This document shows, in pieces, positions 1 through 8,589 of a DNA stretch of 43,894 nucleotides. The position numbers were made by a program, and so were the translations under genes. Positions within the stretch are counted from its first letter, which is position 1. Every line of letters starts with the position of its first letter. Below the pieces are notes generated by a model. That model did not search any database. It worked only from the letters and a program-made list of their open reading frames with translations, and was not told the DNA's origin. Source of the DNA: a virus; IMG/VR virus record IMGVR_UViG_3300006104_001195, positions 1-43,894 of that record; one strand, 5' to 3'.

Positions 1-148
1 AGCCACAAAGGCGCTTAAGGAGCTGTACGCCAAGAAAGAGAAGGCAGAACTCATTGTGCGTAACATACAAAGAGAAATTGACAACTACCTGAAAGAAGTG
101 TCTGAACTTTCTGTCTATGCCTCTGCAGGAGTTGACGTTTCAAAGTAG
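1..148 (+). CDS. C-terminal end of an unidentified protein (partial)
   Basis: The window opens inside a rightward reading frame (codons begin at base 2) that stays open for 48 residues and stops at TAG 146-148. The visible tail is rich in Lys, Glu and Leu and looks like an alpha-helical or coiled-coil C-terminus. The start and most of the protein lie left of the window, so no function is assigned. The next gene starts 9 bases later, so it is probably the same transcription unit. Confidence 0.6.
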   Translation, partial: ATKALKELYAKKEKAELIVRNIQREIDNYLKEVSELSVYASAGVDVSK

Positions 149-157
149 GTAGGCTCT

Positions 158-757
158 GTGTCGTCTGAAAAACCTAATGTTATAAATGTTATCCATTCAG
201 GTTATCCACTTACTTTAAGATGGTGGGGATGGGAGACAACAACCTCACATCTCCATCGTAACGGATGGAAATTTCATGCGTTCGAACAGATGGGCATGTA
301 CAGCGATGCCTTACTTATAGCCCTTGCAGCCACAAGTCCTGATGGTGTTGTGATGTTGAGAGGAAGTGTAAAACTTCCTTACTACGAGGCTTTTCAATCA
401 CAACACTTAGGAATGGGAGCACTTGGATATGTAAGCAGGTCAGGCATCGAAATGCAGCAGTATGTTATCAAGGACAGGGTTCATGTAATGCCCTCAACTG
501 ATTTCAAAGAGCTACAATCGCTTCAACCTATAGATATCACACAAGAAACTTATGCATCGAGGGAGTTCAAGGACCTGAAGTGCTTCCAATACAAAGAAGA
601 AGGTCCTTCTATATACATTCCTCCAACATCTGTTGATGAATGCCTGAACACAATCCTCCGACTTCAGTACCCTGAACAGGAGAAAATCAAAAAGAGTCTT
701 ATAATGCCTGAACAGAAAACACTGCTGAAGGCTCAAGTCTATTCGCTTGTGGCTTAG
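158..757 (+). CDS. Hypothetical phage protein, 199 aa
   Basis: I do not recognise this protein. It uses a GTG start at 158, 9 bases after the previous stop, with a purine-rich AGGTAGG stretch upstream. The sequence is a mixed globular protein with Trp- and His-containing N-terminal segments and no obvious membrane helix, signal peptide or metal cluster. It is followed closely by a small acidic protein and a helix-turn-helix regulator, so it may belong to an early host-takeover or regulatory group; that is inference from position only. Confidence 0.6.
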   Translation: MSSEKPNVINVIHSGYPLTLRWWGWETTTSHLHRNGWKFHAFEQMGMYSDALLIALAATSPDGVVMLRGSVKLPYYEAFQSQHLGMGALGYVSRSGIEMQQYVIKDRVHVMPSTDFKELQSLQPIDITQETYASREFKDLKCFQYKEEGPSIYIPPTSVDECLNTILRLQYPEQEKIKKSLIMPEQKTLLKAQVYSLVA

Positions 758-773
758 AAAGGAAACACTTAAG

Positions 774-938
774 ATGAATGCATCAGAAAAGATGTTTGAT
801 GAACTTGCTTCTATGTGCTTCTTTGCCATAGAACGAGAAGACATTGAACTGCTAGAACACCTTCTAGAAGACAGGGAAGAGGCTGTAAGAGAATGGCTAG
901 AATGGAAGCAGAAAGAGGAGGACTCTTGTGTCAATTAA
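774..938 (+). CDS. Small acidic helical protein, 54 aa
   Basis: I choose ATG 774, which has an AAGGAAA ribosome-binding site about 10 bases upstream, over an in-frame TTG at 747 that would overlap the previous gene. The product is very rich in Glu and Leu and should be mostly alpha-helical. Its end overlaps the start of the helix-turn-helix gene by 11 bases, suggesting translational coupling. Function unknown; small acidic phage proteins of this kind often bind host proteins, but nothing here proves that. Confidence 0.55.
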   Translation: MNASEKMFDELASMCFFAIEREDIELLEHLLEDREEAVREWLEWKQKEEDSCVN

Positions 939-1242
939 CATACACAGAATGCGGGGTTCTCAGATTAGTGCAGCTCGAGGATTTCTTGGCCTCTCCCGAG
1001 AGAACCTAGCACGAAAAGTAGGTGTAACAGCTGAGACTATAAAGAACATCGAACGTGGCATACACAGCATGTCCGACAAGACGAAGCCTCTTCTACAGCA
1101 GTTCTTCTCTGATGAAGGTGTTGCCTTCTTTGAGCTTCCAGGCGGCGGCATGGGTGTCATTCTAGATAGAACACGGAGCAAAGATGCGCTTGCAGTTCAA
1201 AACAAAGCCCTATCACCATCGTTTATGAAAAGAGGAGACTGA
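928..1242 (+). CDS. XRE/Cro-type helix-turn-helix transcriptional regulator, 104 aa
   Basis: Residues about 12-58 match the Cro/C1 helix-turn-helix pattern: an AARGFLGLSRENLARKVGV segment (helices 1-2) followed by a turn and a recognition helix with TAETIKNIERG. This fold binds DNA operators, so the protein is a probable phage transcriptional regulator. The GTG start at 928 has a strong GGAGG-type site and overlaps the preceding gene. The C-terminal 40 residues (Gly-rich, then basic) are not recognised. No operator is evident next to the gene; the palindrome at 26805-26823 is one possible target, which is speculation. Confidence 0.8.
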   Translation: MSINIHRMRGSQISAARGFLGLSRENLARKVGVTAETIKNIERGIHSMSDKTKPLLQQFFSDEGVAFFELPGGGMGVILDRTRSKDALAVQNKALSPSFMKRGD

Positions 1243-1311
1243 GGAATGACGTAGAAGAATAATTGAGGGACGAAAATTATCCAAACTTCGTCAAATGGGA
1301 AGGAGCACACG

Positions 1312-2793
1312 TTGAGCTACTTGCAGTACAAGATACCTCCATACATTCACCAGAGAACAACGCTTGAACTGTCCAAGGACAGGGAATACTGGGCCTATTT
1401 TATGGAGACAGGACTCGGTAAGACGTCTGTGGCACTTGTACAGGCAGCATACTTGTGGAACTGCGGCAAAATAAAACAGTGCCTTTTCATATCAAAGAAT
1501 GGTGTTGACCAACAGATAATAGATGAGGCCGTCCCCGTCCATCTACCTCTGAGAGAAAATGAGTACTTTGCTGAATGCTGGCATGAATCAGGAGCTTGGC
1601 GTAAATTCGACAAATTCAAGAAAACACTTGAGAACTCCCTTATCATACTAGGACTCAACTGTGAAGCATTGGGAACGAAGAAGGGCCTTAAAGCCTGCAG
1701 GGATCTCGCTGTACGAGCACCGACCCTACTAATTGTTGATGAGTCCCAGGACTTCGGAGGATCAACTGCGACCCGAACAAAGAACCTGCTATCTATTGCA
1801 CCCCTATTCCCCTACAGACGTATTATGTCAGGAACACCTTCAGGAGGAAATCCGCTTCACTACTATCCCCAGATGCGAATACTAAGTCCTTCAATATTTC
1901 CTGTTGACCTGTGGGGGTTTAAGGCTCGGTACTGCATTGTGCAAAAGGAAGGCATATGGATCAAAGACAAGAAGACAGGAGCACCTATCAAGAAGTTCTT
2001 TGATACAGTCAAGGGATACCGTAATTTAGATGGTCTTCAGCAGATTGTGGGACAGTATTCTTCTCGTGTAACAAAATCTGAGTGCCCCGACCTTCCTCCT
2101 AAGATATATAAGAAGTCTACATTCGAGCTATCTGCTGATGAAAGAACCCTCTACAACAAAGTCAAGTCTTCTGTTCTTGCTGAACTTGCTCCCGGTAAGT
2201 ATATTTCAGCGGAGATGGCCATTACTAAACTGATACGATTGCAGCAGATAGCGTGTGGATTTGTTGTTTTCGAGGACCTCATAACGGGAGAAAAAGGAAA
2301 ACATCTCCTAGAAACACCTTCAAGAATGGTTCGACTGCTAGAAATATGTGCACAGCTTGAAGGCAAGACCTTGATTTGGTCACGCTTCACCTTGTCGACA
2401 GAGCATATCGTTAATTCGCTGTCCAAAGTTTACGGTTCGAATGCAGTTGTAAGGTACGATGGAACAGTGTCGTCTGCTGATAAGCAGGCAAATAAGCGGG
2501 CTTTCAAGGAATCGAAAGATGTTAGATTCTTTGTAGGTAACCCTAAAGCAGGGGGTGTTGGGCTTGATTTGCCTGAAGCCACGAACGCAGTATACTACTC
2601 CAACGATCACAGCCTAATATCAAGACTACAATCAGAAGATAGGTGTCACCGAATCATCTCCAAGTATCCTGTAACTTATGTTGATCTTGTTGCCAACAAA
2701 ACAGTTGACGATAAAATTTTGACAGCGCTGAAGGCTCGATATGACATTGCCTCACAACTTACAGGAGATCAATTAAGGAAATGGATTGAGTGA
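1312..2793 (+). CDS. SNF2-like superfamily II DNA helicase/ATPase, 493 aa
   Basis: The N-terminal half carries helicase motif I (ETGLGKTS, about residues 32-39), motif II as LIVDESQDFG in place of the classical DEAH, and motif III (MSGTPSGG). The C-terminal half carries the second RecA-like lobe with motif V (GGVGLDLPEATN) and motif VI (SEDRCHR). This arrangement is typical of phage SNF2/RapA-like ATPases that translocate on DNA and aid replication or recombination. The start is TTG 1312 with AAGGAG 8 bases upstream. It begins the replication gene block. Family assignment is firm; the exact role is inferred. Confidence 0.9.
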   Translation: MSYLQYKIPPYIHQRTTLELSKDREYWAYFMETGLGKTSVALVQAAYLWNCGKIKQCLFISKNGVDQQIIDEAVPVHLPLRENEYFAECWHESGAWRKFDKFKKTLENSLIILGLNCEALGTKKGLKACRDLAVRAPTLLIVDESQDFGGSTATRTKNLLSIAPLFPYRRIMSGTPSGGNPLHYYPQMRILSPSIFPVDLWGFKARYCIVQKEGIWIKDKKTGAPIKKFFDTVKGYRNLDGLQQIVGQYSSRVTKSECPDLPPKIYKKSTFELSADERTLYNKVKSSVLAELAPGKYISAEMAITKLIRLQQIACGFVVFEDLITGEKGKHLLETPSRMVRLLEICAQLEGKTLIWSRFTLSTEHIVNSLSKVYGSNAVVRYDGTVSSADKQANKRAFKESKDVRFFVGNPKAGGVGLDLPEATNAVYYSNDHSLISRLQSEDRCHRIISKYPVTYVDLVANKTVDDKILTALKARYDIASQLTGDQLRKWIE

Positions 2794-2877
2794 AATAAAA
2801 ACGATATAGGTTCATTCCCGTGAACGTATATTGTGGCTTGTTTATCTTAGTAGATTCCCGCCAAGTAGGAGCTCTCC

Positions 2878-3270
2878 GTGACTGTTTTCATTATCTGCCA
2901 GCCGAAACCTGGACCTCAGGGCAATATGTATGACGTGAGCCCCGCTCAAGAATACGGTCCCATTGAGTATATCTTTGAGGCCTATCAGAATCCTTCAGCA
3001 AACCCTACTCGTTCATTGAAAAGGGTCCGAGACATTCTTGAAAAGTTTAATCCAGACAAAGACTACATTGTTACTGCAGGAGGTGACCCGTACTCTGCAC
3101 TTCTTGTAGGATACGTGATATCCAAAATGAAGCTGCCCCTGAAATATCTGCGTTTTGAAAGACTGAGAACAAGGGCCGAAGGTTCTCCTCCAGGACAACC
3201 TAACATAATCAAGTCAGGATATTACATTCCTGTAGAACTGCCCCTATCCGCCTATGAGGACCAGCAATGA
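2878..3270 (+). CDS. Conserved-looking hypothetical protein, 130 aa
   Basis: A GTG start at 2878 is preceded by TAGGAG. An 84-base gap upstream contains no convincing promoter (one TATATT at 2827-2832 lacks a -35 box). The product has an N-terminal beta-strand-like segment, a long Pro/Gly-rich loop region and no membrane helix. Its stop overlaps the next start by 4 bases (ATGA), so it is translated with the following two genes. It sits between a helicase and an SSB-like protein, which suggests DNA metabolism. I do not recognise the family. Confidence 0.6.
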   Translation: MTVFIICQPKPGPQGNMYDVSPAQEYGPIEYIFEAYQNPSANPTRSLKRVRDILEKFNPDKDYIVTAGGDPYSALLVGYVISKMKLPLKYLRFERLRTRAEGSPPGQPNIIKSGYYIPVELPLSAYEDQQ

Positions 3271-3830
3271 AAGATGCTTTCGAAAAATTCGAAAAAGATG
3301 ATTTCGAAATAGAGTCGACACCCGAACAGCTGTCTATCATACACCAGCTTGCCGTTGAGCAGCTGAGGCTTGAAGATGAAATTCTAAGGGTTGAAACTGA
3401 GCTTAAGTCCCTTCAAAGTGACCTAAAGAAGATAGAGCAAGGGAAGCTTCCAGACGCCATCCAGCAGGCAGGATTGTCAGAGATTAAGACAGTTTCGGGT
3501 CACACTGTAACGATCAAAGAAGACCTATCTGTGTCTGTTCCTAAGAACAAACTGAACTCTATTGTTGCATGGTTAGAGAACAACTCACATGGAGACATTG
3601 TTACAGGGAAGATTGTTGTGAGTCTTCCTAAGAATAGCCATAACGAGAAGAATGCTGCTATTGAGGCGCTTGTTGCAGCAGGGCTTGAGCCTGTAGAAGA
3701 AACGTCTGTCAACACAGCTACACTGAAATCTATTCTTCGAGACCACTTGAAGCGTGGAGAAAACATCCAGCTCGAAGATTTTGGTGGATTTGCATGGCGT
3801 AAAGCAATTATTAAGAGGTCCTCCACATGA
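3267..3830 (+). CDS. Hypothetical protein with N-terminal coiled coil, 187 aa
   Basis: Residues about 20-65 form a strongly charged Leu-heptad stretch (VEQLRLEDEILRVETELKSL), consistent with a coiled coil and oligomerisation. The remainder alternates beta-strand-like and helical segments and ends with a basic tail (KAIIKRSS). Start ATG 3267 overlaps the preceding stop (ATGA) and the gene's own stop overlaps the next start in the same manner. Its place beside the SSB-like gene suggests a replication or recombination accessory role; unproven. Confidence 0.65.
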   Translation: MKDAFEKFEKDDFEIESTPEQLSIIHQLAVEQLRLEDEILRVETELKSLQSDLKKIEQGKLPDAIQQAGLSEIKTVSGHTVTIKEDLSVSVPKNKLNSIVAWLENNSHGDIVTGKIVVSLPKNSHNEKNAAIEALVAAGLEPVEETSVNTATLKSILRDHLKRGENIQLEDFGGFAWRKAIIKRSST

Positions 3831-4072
3831 ACAAGAAGCTCACATTGTCATGCGACATTGTCATGCAAGGTGTTGAGTATGCATCTGTGAACTTTTCCTT
3901 GAAAAAGGAAACAGGGGATGATTCTTGGTGGCGGTATGGTCCGCTAGGATCTATGAAAATTGTTATCACCAATCCTGAAGCCTTCGATCTTTTTAAAGAA
4001 GGAAGACTTTATGATATCGAAATCAGTGAAAGTGCTGATAAGATGACTGAAATACAAAACATCCAACCATAG
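3827..4072 (+). CDS. Hypothetical protein, 81 aa
   Basis: Short soluble protein translated through a 4-base ATGA overlap with the upstream gene. It has several alternating hydrophobic/polar stretches typical of a small beta-sheet domain (LTLSCDIVMQGVEYASVNFS). No motif recognised. It lies 9 bases before the SSB-like gene, whose ribosome-binding site (TAGGAG) is in the spacer. Confidence 0.6.
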   Translation: MNKKLTLSCDIVMQGVEYASVNFSLKKETGDDSWWRYGPLGSMKIVITNPEAFDLFKEGRLYDIEISESADKMTEIQNIQP

Positions 4073-4081
4073 GAGAATAGA

Positions 4082-4954
4082 ATGACGAAAGAAACTAAAG
4101 CCCTTACAGTAAAAGAAGACCCCAAGGAACTTATGACGCTTTCAGGCACAGGAATTGATTTTGAAGCTGATGCAGAAGAGTTCGGTGCGAACTATTCTCA
4201 GGAGCAGATGACCACCCCATTCCTGAACATTCTTCAGGCACTTAGCCCTCAGGTTACCCGTGGAAAAGCGGAGTTTATTAAAGAGGCCTCTGCTGGAATG
4301 TTCTACAATTCTGTTACCAAGGAATTGTATGACGGTGAAAAGGGCCTTGACATTATCTTGAGCACATTCAAAGAGTCTTACATTGAATGGGTTCCCCGGA
4401 ACAAGGGTGGCGGGTTTGTTGCAGAATACGGTGTTGTTGAAGGGTCTAAAATTAGGGTTGAGATGGACAAGGATTTCAACTCGATTATTAAGGAAGGATC
4501 TCCTTACGGAACACCAGGTAACCTGTTGAGCCTTACGCATACTCGACTGGGCGCGATCGTGTCTCCTGATCTTTCATCATGGACACCTGTTGTACTGTCA
4601 ATGTCTGCGTCAGGAATTAAGGTTAGCCGCAATCTTAACGCAAGACATAAGCTAATGGAGTGGATTAATCCTTTAACGGGTCAACCGGGTATGCCGGGAA
4701 AGTGCCCTATGCCGCTGATCTTGTGGCATGTGAATGCGATTACACGATCGAACGATAGTGGATCGTGGTTCACGTGGAACTTCGAGAAGAAGGCGTTCTT
4801 GTATGAACTGGATCAAGCTAAGTTTTTGAACCTATACCGTTCCATCCGTGATTTCTCGACCTCTTCCCGAGGGAAACATGTGATGGATGAGGCTGTGAAG
4901 AACGCGGTCAAGGTTGATGACAGTAAGGACCTTAACGACAGTATTCCTTTCTGA
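4082..4954 (+). CDS. Putative single-stranded DNA-binding protein, 290 aa
   Basis: The last residues are DDSKDLNDSIPF: an acidic tail ending in Asp-Ser-Ile-Pro-Phe, very like the acidic tip of bacterial SSB (DDDIPF) through which SSB recruits partner proteins. The body contains many aromatic and basic residues and Gly-rich turns (NKGGGF). Position between accessory proteins and the primase fits a replication SSB. The body does not read as a classical OB-fold SSB by eye, so the call rests on the tail and on context; a recombination mediator with an SSB-like tail is the alternative. Start ATG 4082 follows TAGGAG. Confidence 0.55.
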   Translation: MTKETKALTVKEDPKELMTLSGTGIDFEADAEEFGANYSQEQMTTPFLNILQALSPQVTRGKAEFIKEASAGMFYNSVTKELYDGEKGLDIILSTFKESYIEWVPRNKGGGFVAEYGVVEGSKIRVEMDKDFNSIIKEGSPYGTPGNLLSLTHTRLGAIVSPDLSSWTPVVLSMSASGIKVSRNLNARHKLMEWINPLTGQPGMPGKCPMPLILWHVNAITRSNDSGSWFTWNFEKKAFLYELDQAKFLNLYRSIRDFSTSSRGKHVMDEAVKNAVKVDDSKDLNDSIPF

Positions 4955-5008
4955 GGAAACCGTCTACAAATCTTACGTCATTAAAGTCAGCAAGGGCGGC
5001 AGGTATCT

Positions 5009-6565
5009 ATGGAGGTGTTTGATGAATTATCCGTTCAGAAGTTCGCCAGGCTATTCCGCGGCTACACATACAGGTATGGAACCTTCGAGATACCTGCCGG
5101 CCAGCCTTCTGGCAAGCAAAAAGGAACAGCAAAAACAGTTGCAGGTCCTATAACATATGAGAATTACGCAGAACATTTACGGGGTAAGAAAAGTGTAGGC
5201 ATCATCCCACTTATTGACGACAACGAATCCGCCTGCTTCGGATGCATTGACATCGATAAGTACCCTATGGACTTCAATAAGCTAACAAAAGATTGTGAAT
5301 ACCTGCCTGTTACAATAACGAAGTCTAAGTCAGGAGGAGCACACGTTTGGCTCTTTACCAAAGATCCTGTTCCAGCCCAGCTCCTGCAAAATGTTCTTCG
5401 TCTATGGGCGTCTGAGTTGGGGTTTGGCAAATCAGAGATTTTCCCGAAGCAAATAAAACGACTAAGTTCAGAGGACACAGGAAACTGGATAAACCTGCCA
5501 TACTACGGGGAAACACGTGTTGCCTATATTAGGGGTGAAGAAAGGTCCTTGACGGAGTTCCTCGTCTACGTCGAGGATGGACGCTTGATGAACGAGGCGA
5601 CATTGTCGCAGTTCCTTAAGAAGGATGCAGAAAAGCCTTTATTTCATGATGGACCTCCTTGCTTAGCTAAACTTGCAGAAAAAGGACTTACATCAGGATC
5701 TCGTAATATGGTCCTTCTGAATGTAGGGTCCTACTACAAGAAGAAAGACCCTAGTAACTTCGTTCAGCACATAATGGAGTTCAACAAGAACTATGTTGAG
5801 GAGCCTCTTCCAGAGTCTGAAATACTACATACGATAGCAAAGTCGTTACAAAGAAAATCATACCCCTACCAATGCAATATGGAACCTCTCTGCTCGGCGT
5901 GCAACAGGGCTGCATGCCTTAAACGTGAGTATGGGGTAGGTGGGTCGGCGGAAGAGCTTGAAATAATGCTCACAGGCCTTACAAAGATAGCAACAGATCC
6001 CCCAATATGGTACATCAACATTGACGGCGTAAGAGTTGAGATGTCGCATATTGATGTCCTCATAAAGCAGGGTGAGTTTCGAACACTCGTTGCAGAAACA
6101 GTACATATTTTATTTTCTACCATTAAGAAGTCTGCATGGGAGAAGGTCGTCAAAGAACTGCTAGATACTGTTGAGGTTATACAAGCTCCTGCAGAGTCCT
6201 CTCTAAGGGGACAGATCAATGAGACGTTCAGAGACTTCATACAGGTGTGTTCTCAGGAAGACAGTATGGAGCATCTCATGGCGCATACAGTGTTTGTTGA
6301 TAGGGTCAAAGAACGTGCCTATTTTAGGCCCTTCGACCTAATGAAACGTATGAAACGAGACCTAGGACAGATTGTTGACGGAAAGAAAGTGTGGGCTTTC
6401 CTGCACTCTTCTCCTACGTACGGAGTAGAGGCGGAAGAAGCTGACATACCCGGAGCAGGGCCGACAAAGATGTGGTCCGTAAACATCCAACATCTGTACA
6501 TTCCTACATCCTATGTAGCATCCCCGACTGTGCTACAGACAAGAAAGACCGATTCACCCTTCTAA
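5009..6565 (+). CDS. Archaeo-eukaryotic-type primase (TOTE-like), 518 aa
   Basis: Residues about 60-160 show the catalytic layout of the archaeo-eukaryotic primase family: the DxD metal motif in FGCIDIDKYP, then SKSGGAHVWLF matching the family's SxH motif, then GKSEIFPKQ. This resembles the primase domain found in TOTE conflict systems and in many phages. Downstream, YQCNMEPLCSACNRAACL supplies four closely spaced cysteines of a likely zinc or iron-sulphur site. Such enzymes make primers for DNA replication. It is followed 10 bases later by a helicase, and a family A polymerase and clamp are further down. The ATG at 5009 has only a weak GGCAGG upstream. Confidence 0.8.
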   Translation: MEVFDELSVQKFARLFRGYTYRYGTFEIPAGQPSGKQKGTAKTVAGPITYENYAEHLRGKKSVGIIPLIDDNESACFGCIDIDKYPMDFNKLTKDCEYLPVTITKSKSGGAHVWLFTKDPVPAQLLQNVLRLWASELGFGKSEIFPKQIKRLSSEDTGNWINLPYYGETRVAYIRGEERSLTEFLVYVEDGRLMNEATLSQFLKKDAEKPLFHDGPPCLAKLAEKGLTSGSRNMVLLNVGSYYKKKDPSNFVQHIMEFNKNYVEEPLPESEILHTIAKSLQRKSYPYQCNMEPLCSACNRAACLKREYGVGGSAEELEIMLTGLTKIATDPPIWYINIDGVRVEMSHIDVLIKQGEFRTLVAETVHILFSTIKKSAWEKVVKELLDTVEVIQAPAESSLRGQINETFRDFIQVCSQEDSMEHLMAHTVFVDRVKERAYFRPFDLMKRMKRDLGQIVDGKKVWAFLHSSPTYGVEAEEADIPGAGPTKMWSVNIQHLYIPTSYVASPTVLQTRKTDSPF

Positions 6566-6574
6566 ACGGTTTTC

Positions 6575-8068
6575 ATGCAGTACAGAGAACTCATACTAGG
6601 AGGACCTGGCTGTGGCAAAACCACACGCCTTCTTGACATAGTAAGCCAGCACTTAAAGCGGGGGGTGAAACCGTCTGAAATAGCTTATGTCGCATTCACG
6701 AAGAAGGCGGCGGCGGAGGCAAGGCATCGTGCTTATCAGCAGTTCGGGTTTCACGAAAAAGAATTGCCTTACTTCAGGACATTACATTCTTTCGCTTTCC
6801 GCGAGCTTGGACTTCGTTCTGATCAATTGATGCAAGACGAACATTATGATGAGCTAGGGGATGCCCTTAAAGTACAATTCGGCAAGGTCGAGGATGATTT
6901 TGGAATCATCTCAGAGCAAAGAGAGCGCGGTTCTCAGTGGTACCACATCGAACAGCAGGCCCGACTAAGGTGTATGGATCTGAGAAAGATGTGCCTCATG
7001 GACGGAAGGCATGGTTTCCTGCAGGTCAAATACTACCAAGACTCACTGAAACTGTTTAAAGAAGCAAGAGAAGTTTATGATTATACAGATATTCTTGAAG
7101 TTTGGCTCGAACGCATGCACCCGCTTCCTGTTAAGGTTTTAATTGTGGATGAGGCGCAGGATCTTTCTCCATTGCAGTGGAAGATTGTTGACAGAATGTC
7201 TAGCGGAGTCGACAGCATCTACTATGCCGGCGATGACGACCAGGCTATTTATGAGTGGGCGGGGGCAGACATTAACCATTTCCTGAATCTGGGCGTGCAC
7301 ACAACAGTACTCCCTCTGTCCCACAGGCTTCCGAGGCAGGTTTTTGCTCGATGTGACAGAATTGCAAAGAAAATAAAGCATAGGTATGCTAAGAATTGGC
7401 AACCCGCTGAAAGGGATGGAGCTGTTGTTACCATAGGTTCCCCCGAGGCTGCGCCTGTAGGCACAGGGCAGTGGATGGTTCTGGCGAGAAATCACTACCA
7501 GTTGGAAGGTGTTGCTGCATTCTTTAAATCCAAAGGTCACGTATTCATGTTTTCAGGAAAGTCGTCTATTGGAACACCTGACGCATTAGCGCTAAGGGCA
7601 TGGCTACGTAATCAGCACAACGAATATGTGTGTTTTTCAGATGTCAAGAGAATTCTTAGCAGGTTTTATAAAAGCAAATTCAGAGGAGGGAAGTCATCTA
7701 TATTTGCAATGCAGGATGATGCTTTGATTGAAAGATCAGAACTAGCCTCAACATACGGAATAGACCTCAATGAGAGCTGGGAAAATAACCTTGTCCTAAA
7801 GGTTGACGAGAGAAGCTACCTGAAGACCGTTCTGTCACATAAGATCGACTTGGAAGAAGCGCCTTCTGTTAAGATAAGCACTATTCATGCTGTTAAAGGA
7901 GGAGAAGCTGACAATGTTATGGTGTTGCCTGATATGAGCGCAGCATGCTATGGTTCGTATGTCACACGCCCCGACAGTGAATCTAGAGTATTTTATGTGG
8001 CATGCTCCCGTGCCAAGGAGCGTCTAGTCTTGTGCCATCCGCAGGGATCTAATTATTTCCCTCTTTAG
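6575..8068 (+). CDS. UvrD/Rep-family superfamily I DNA helicase, 497 aa
   Basis: All main SF1A motifs are visible: Walker A (GGPGCGKTTRL, residues 9-19), motif Ia (AYVAFTKKAAAEA), Walker B (LIVDEAQDLS), motif III (AGDDDQAIYEWAGA), motif V (STIHAVKGGEADNV) and motif VI (FYVACSRAKERL). The length suits a compact phage helicase without extra nuclease domains. Enzymes of this class unwind DNA 3'-5' in replication, repair or recombination. It begins 10 bases after the primase stop without a clear ribosome-binding site, suggesting translational coupling. Its 3' end overlaps a leftward zinc-ribbon gene by 20 bases. Confidence 0.92.
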   Translation: MQYRELILGGPGCGKTTRLLDIVSQHLKRGVKPSEIAYVAFTKKAAAEARHRAYQQFGFHEKELPYFRTLHSFAFRELGLRSDQLMQDEHYDELGDALKVQFGKVEDDFGIISEQRERGSQWYHIEQQARLRCMDLRKMCLMDGRHGFLQVKYYQDSLKLFKEAREVYDYTDILEVWLERMHPLPVKVLIVDEAQDLSPLQWKIVDRMSSGVDSIYYAGDDDQAIYEWAGADINHFLNLGVHTTVLPLSHRLPRQVFARCDRIAKKIKHRYAKNWQPAERDGAVVTIGSPEAAPVGTGQWMVLARNHYQLEGVAAFFKSKGHVFMFSGKSSIGTPDALALRAWLRNQHNEYVCFSDVKRILSRFYKSKFRGGKSSIFAMQDDALIERSELASTYGIDLNESWENNLVLKVDERSYLKTVLSHKIDLEEAPSVKISTIHAVKGGEADNVMVLPDMSAACYGSYVTRPDSESRVFYVACSRAKERLVLCHPQGSNYFPL

Positions 8069-8297
8069 GATGAATATCCAAGCACCACATGTCTAATGAA
8101 GGCGTCTTGCAATTATCGCATTTCACCCATTTCAATTGTTTGTAGCAGTCCTTACAGGGACACTGTTCAACTACATTAAAGCACTTGTCGCATTTATGCA
8201 CAAAGTGCCATGATCCATACAGCTCCTTCCTTTCAGAACTTACAGCTTCCCTGTAAGCTTCATCCTTGAGATCATTTGTGTAATTGTAGTCTCGCAT
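8049..8297 (-). CDS. Small zinc-ribbon-like protein, 82 aa, on the opposite strand
   Basis: This leftward frame runs against its rightward surroundings. I choose the ATG at 8297 because GGAG lies 5 bases upstream on the same strand; a TTG at 8339 and an ATG at 8309 are less well supported. The product has seven cysteines in zinc-ribbon spacing (HKCDKC, CPCKDC, KCDNC) plus one near the end. Such modules bind zinc and often contact nucleic acid or RNA polymerase. It converges on and overlaps the end of the helicase gene. The regular Cys pairs argue for a real gene; function unknown. Confidence 0.6.
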   Translation of the reverse strand: MRDYNYTNDLKDEAYREAVSSERKELYGSWHFVHKCDKCFNVVEQCPCKDCYKQLKWVKCDNCKTPSLDMWCLDIHPKEGNN

Positions 8298-8339
8298 AAT
8301 GAGCTCCATATGTCGAACATACTTCAATAGTACAGGCAA

Positions 8340-8500
8340 ATTATGCAGAACCTTCCGGTCCGGGTCAGCAGAAAGGGGTGACCTCCAGCAGGACCCGCCT
8401 ATACAGGTTCAAAAGAAAAGTTATCCACAGAATTCTTCCAACTATTTTTGGTGTTTATTGAAAAGAAAGCGTTTTATTTTTAGTTATCGCCAAAAGAATG
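8340..8500. other. Candidate replication origin / divergent control region
   Basis: This stretch without a gene lies between the leftward zinc-ribbon gene and a rightward promoter. It holds a perfect DnaA-box consensus (TTATCCACA, 8421-8429), followed by an A/T-rich tract (about 8430-8490) that could serve as an unwinding element, and on the left side a short inverted repeat (CGGGTC 8361-8366 with GACCCG 8392-8397). One DnaA box can occur by chance, but an intergenic perfect match beside an A/T-rich tract within a replication gene block is suggestive. It must also hold the leader of the leftward gene; I could not find a clear promoter for it. Confidence 0.35.
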
Positions 8501-8501
8501 C

Positions 8502-8530
8502 TTGACCCTATCAATGAAAGGCTCTATGAT
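8502..8530 (+). promoter_or_regulatory. Sigma-70-type promoter
   Basis: TTGACC (8502-8507) and TATGAT (8525-8530) are separated by exactly 17 bases. This would drive the 73-aa gene at 8587 and possibly the genes beyond it, including the que cluster. It lies directly right of the candidate origin region. Confidence 0.65.
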
Positions 8531-8568
8531 GTACTCAATAAGGAGGCAGGTAGCCTTCTTGAAACATC

Positions 8569-8589
8569 TTATCACAGGAGTATCCTATG
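8569..8589 (+). promoter_or_regulatory. Recurrent leader/ribosome-binding site, copy 1
   Basis: The segment TTATCACAGGAGTATCCTATG contains a strong AGGAG site 6 bases before the ATG. Nearly the same leader (TATCACAGGAG, then C/T, then ATC) recurs at 19107 and 36406. With the copy at 19102 the similarity extends upstream through a GAA(A)CATCT stretch, more than a ribosome-binding site alone needs. Confidence 0.6.

Noticed and set aside
189-210. DnaA-box-like TTATCCATT and TTATCCACT
   Set aside because: Both are imperfect and inside the coding region of the 199-aa protein, without an A/T-rich tract.
2797-2877. Promoter or terminator in the gap before the 130-aa gene
   Set aside because: A TATATT at 2827 has no -35, and the GTTCA/TGAAC hairpin has only five pairs and no T-run.
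4914-5153. Rightward 79-codon frame between the SSB-like gene and the primase
   Set aside because: It overlaps both real genes in another frame and shows no recognisable protein; the primase frame at 5009 carries catalytic motifs.
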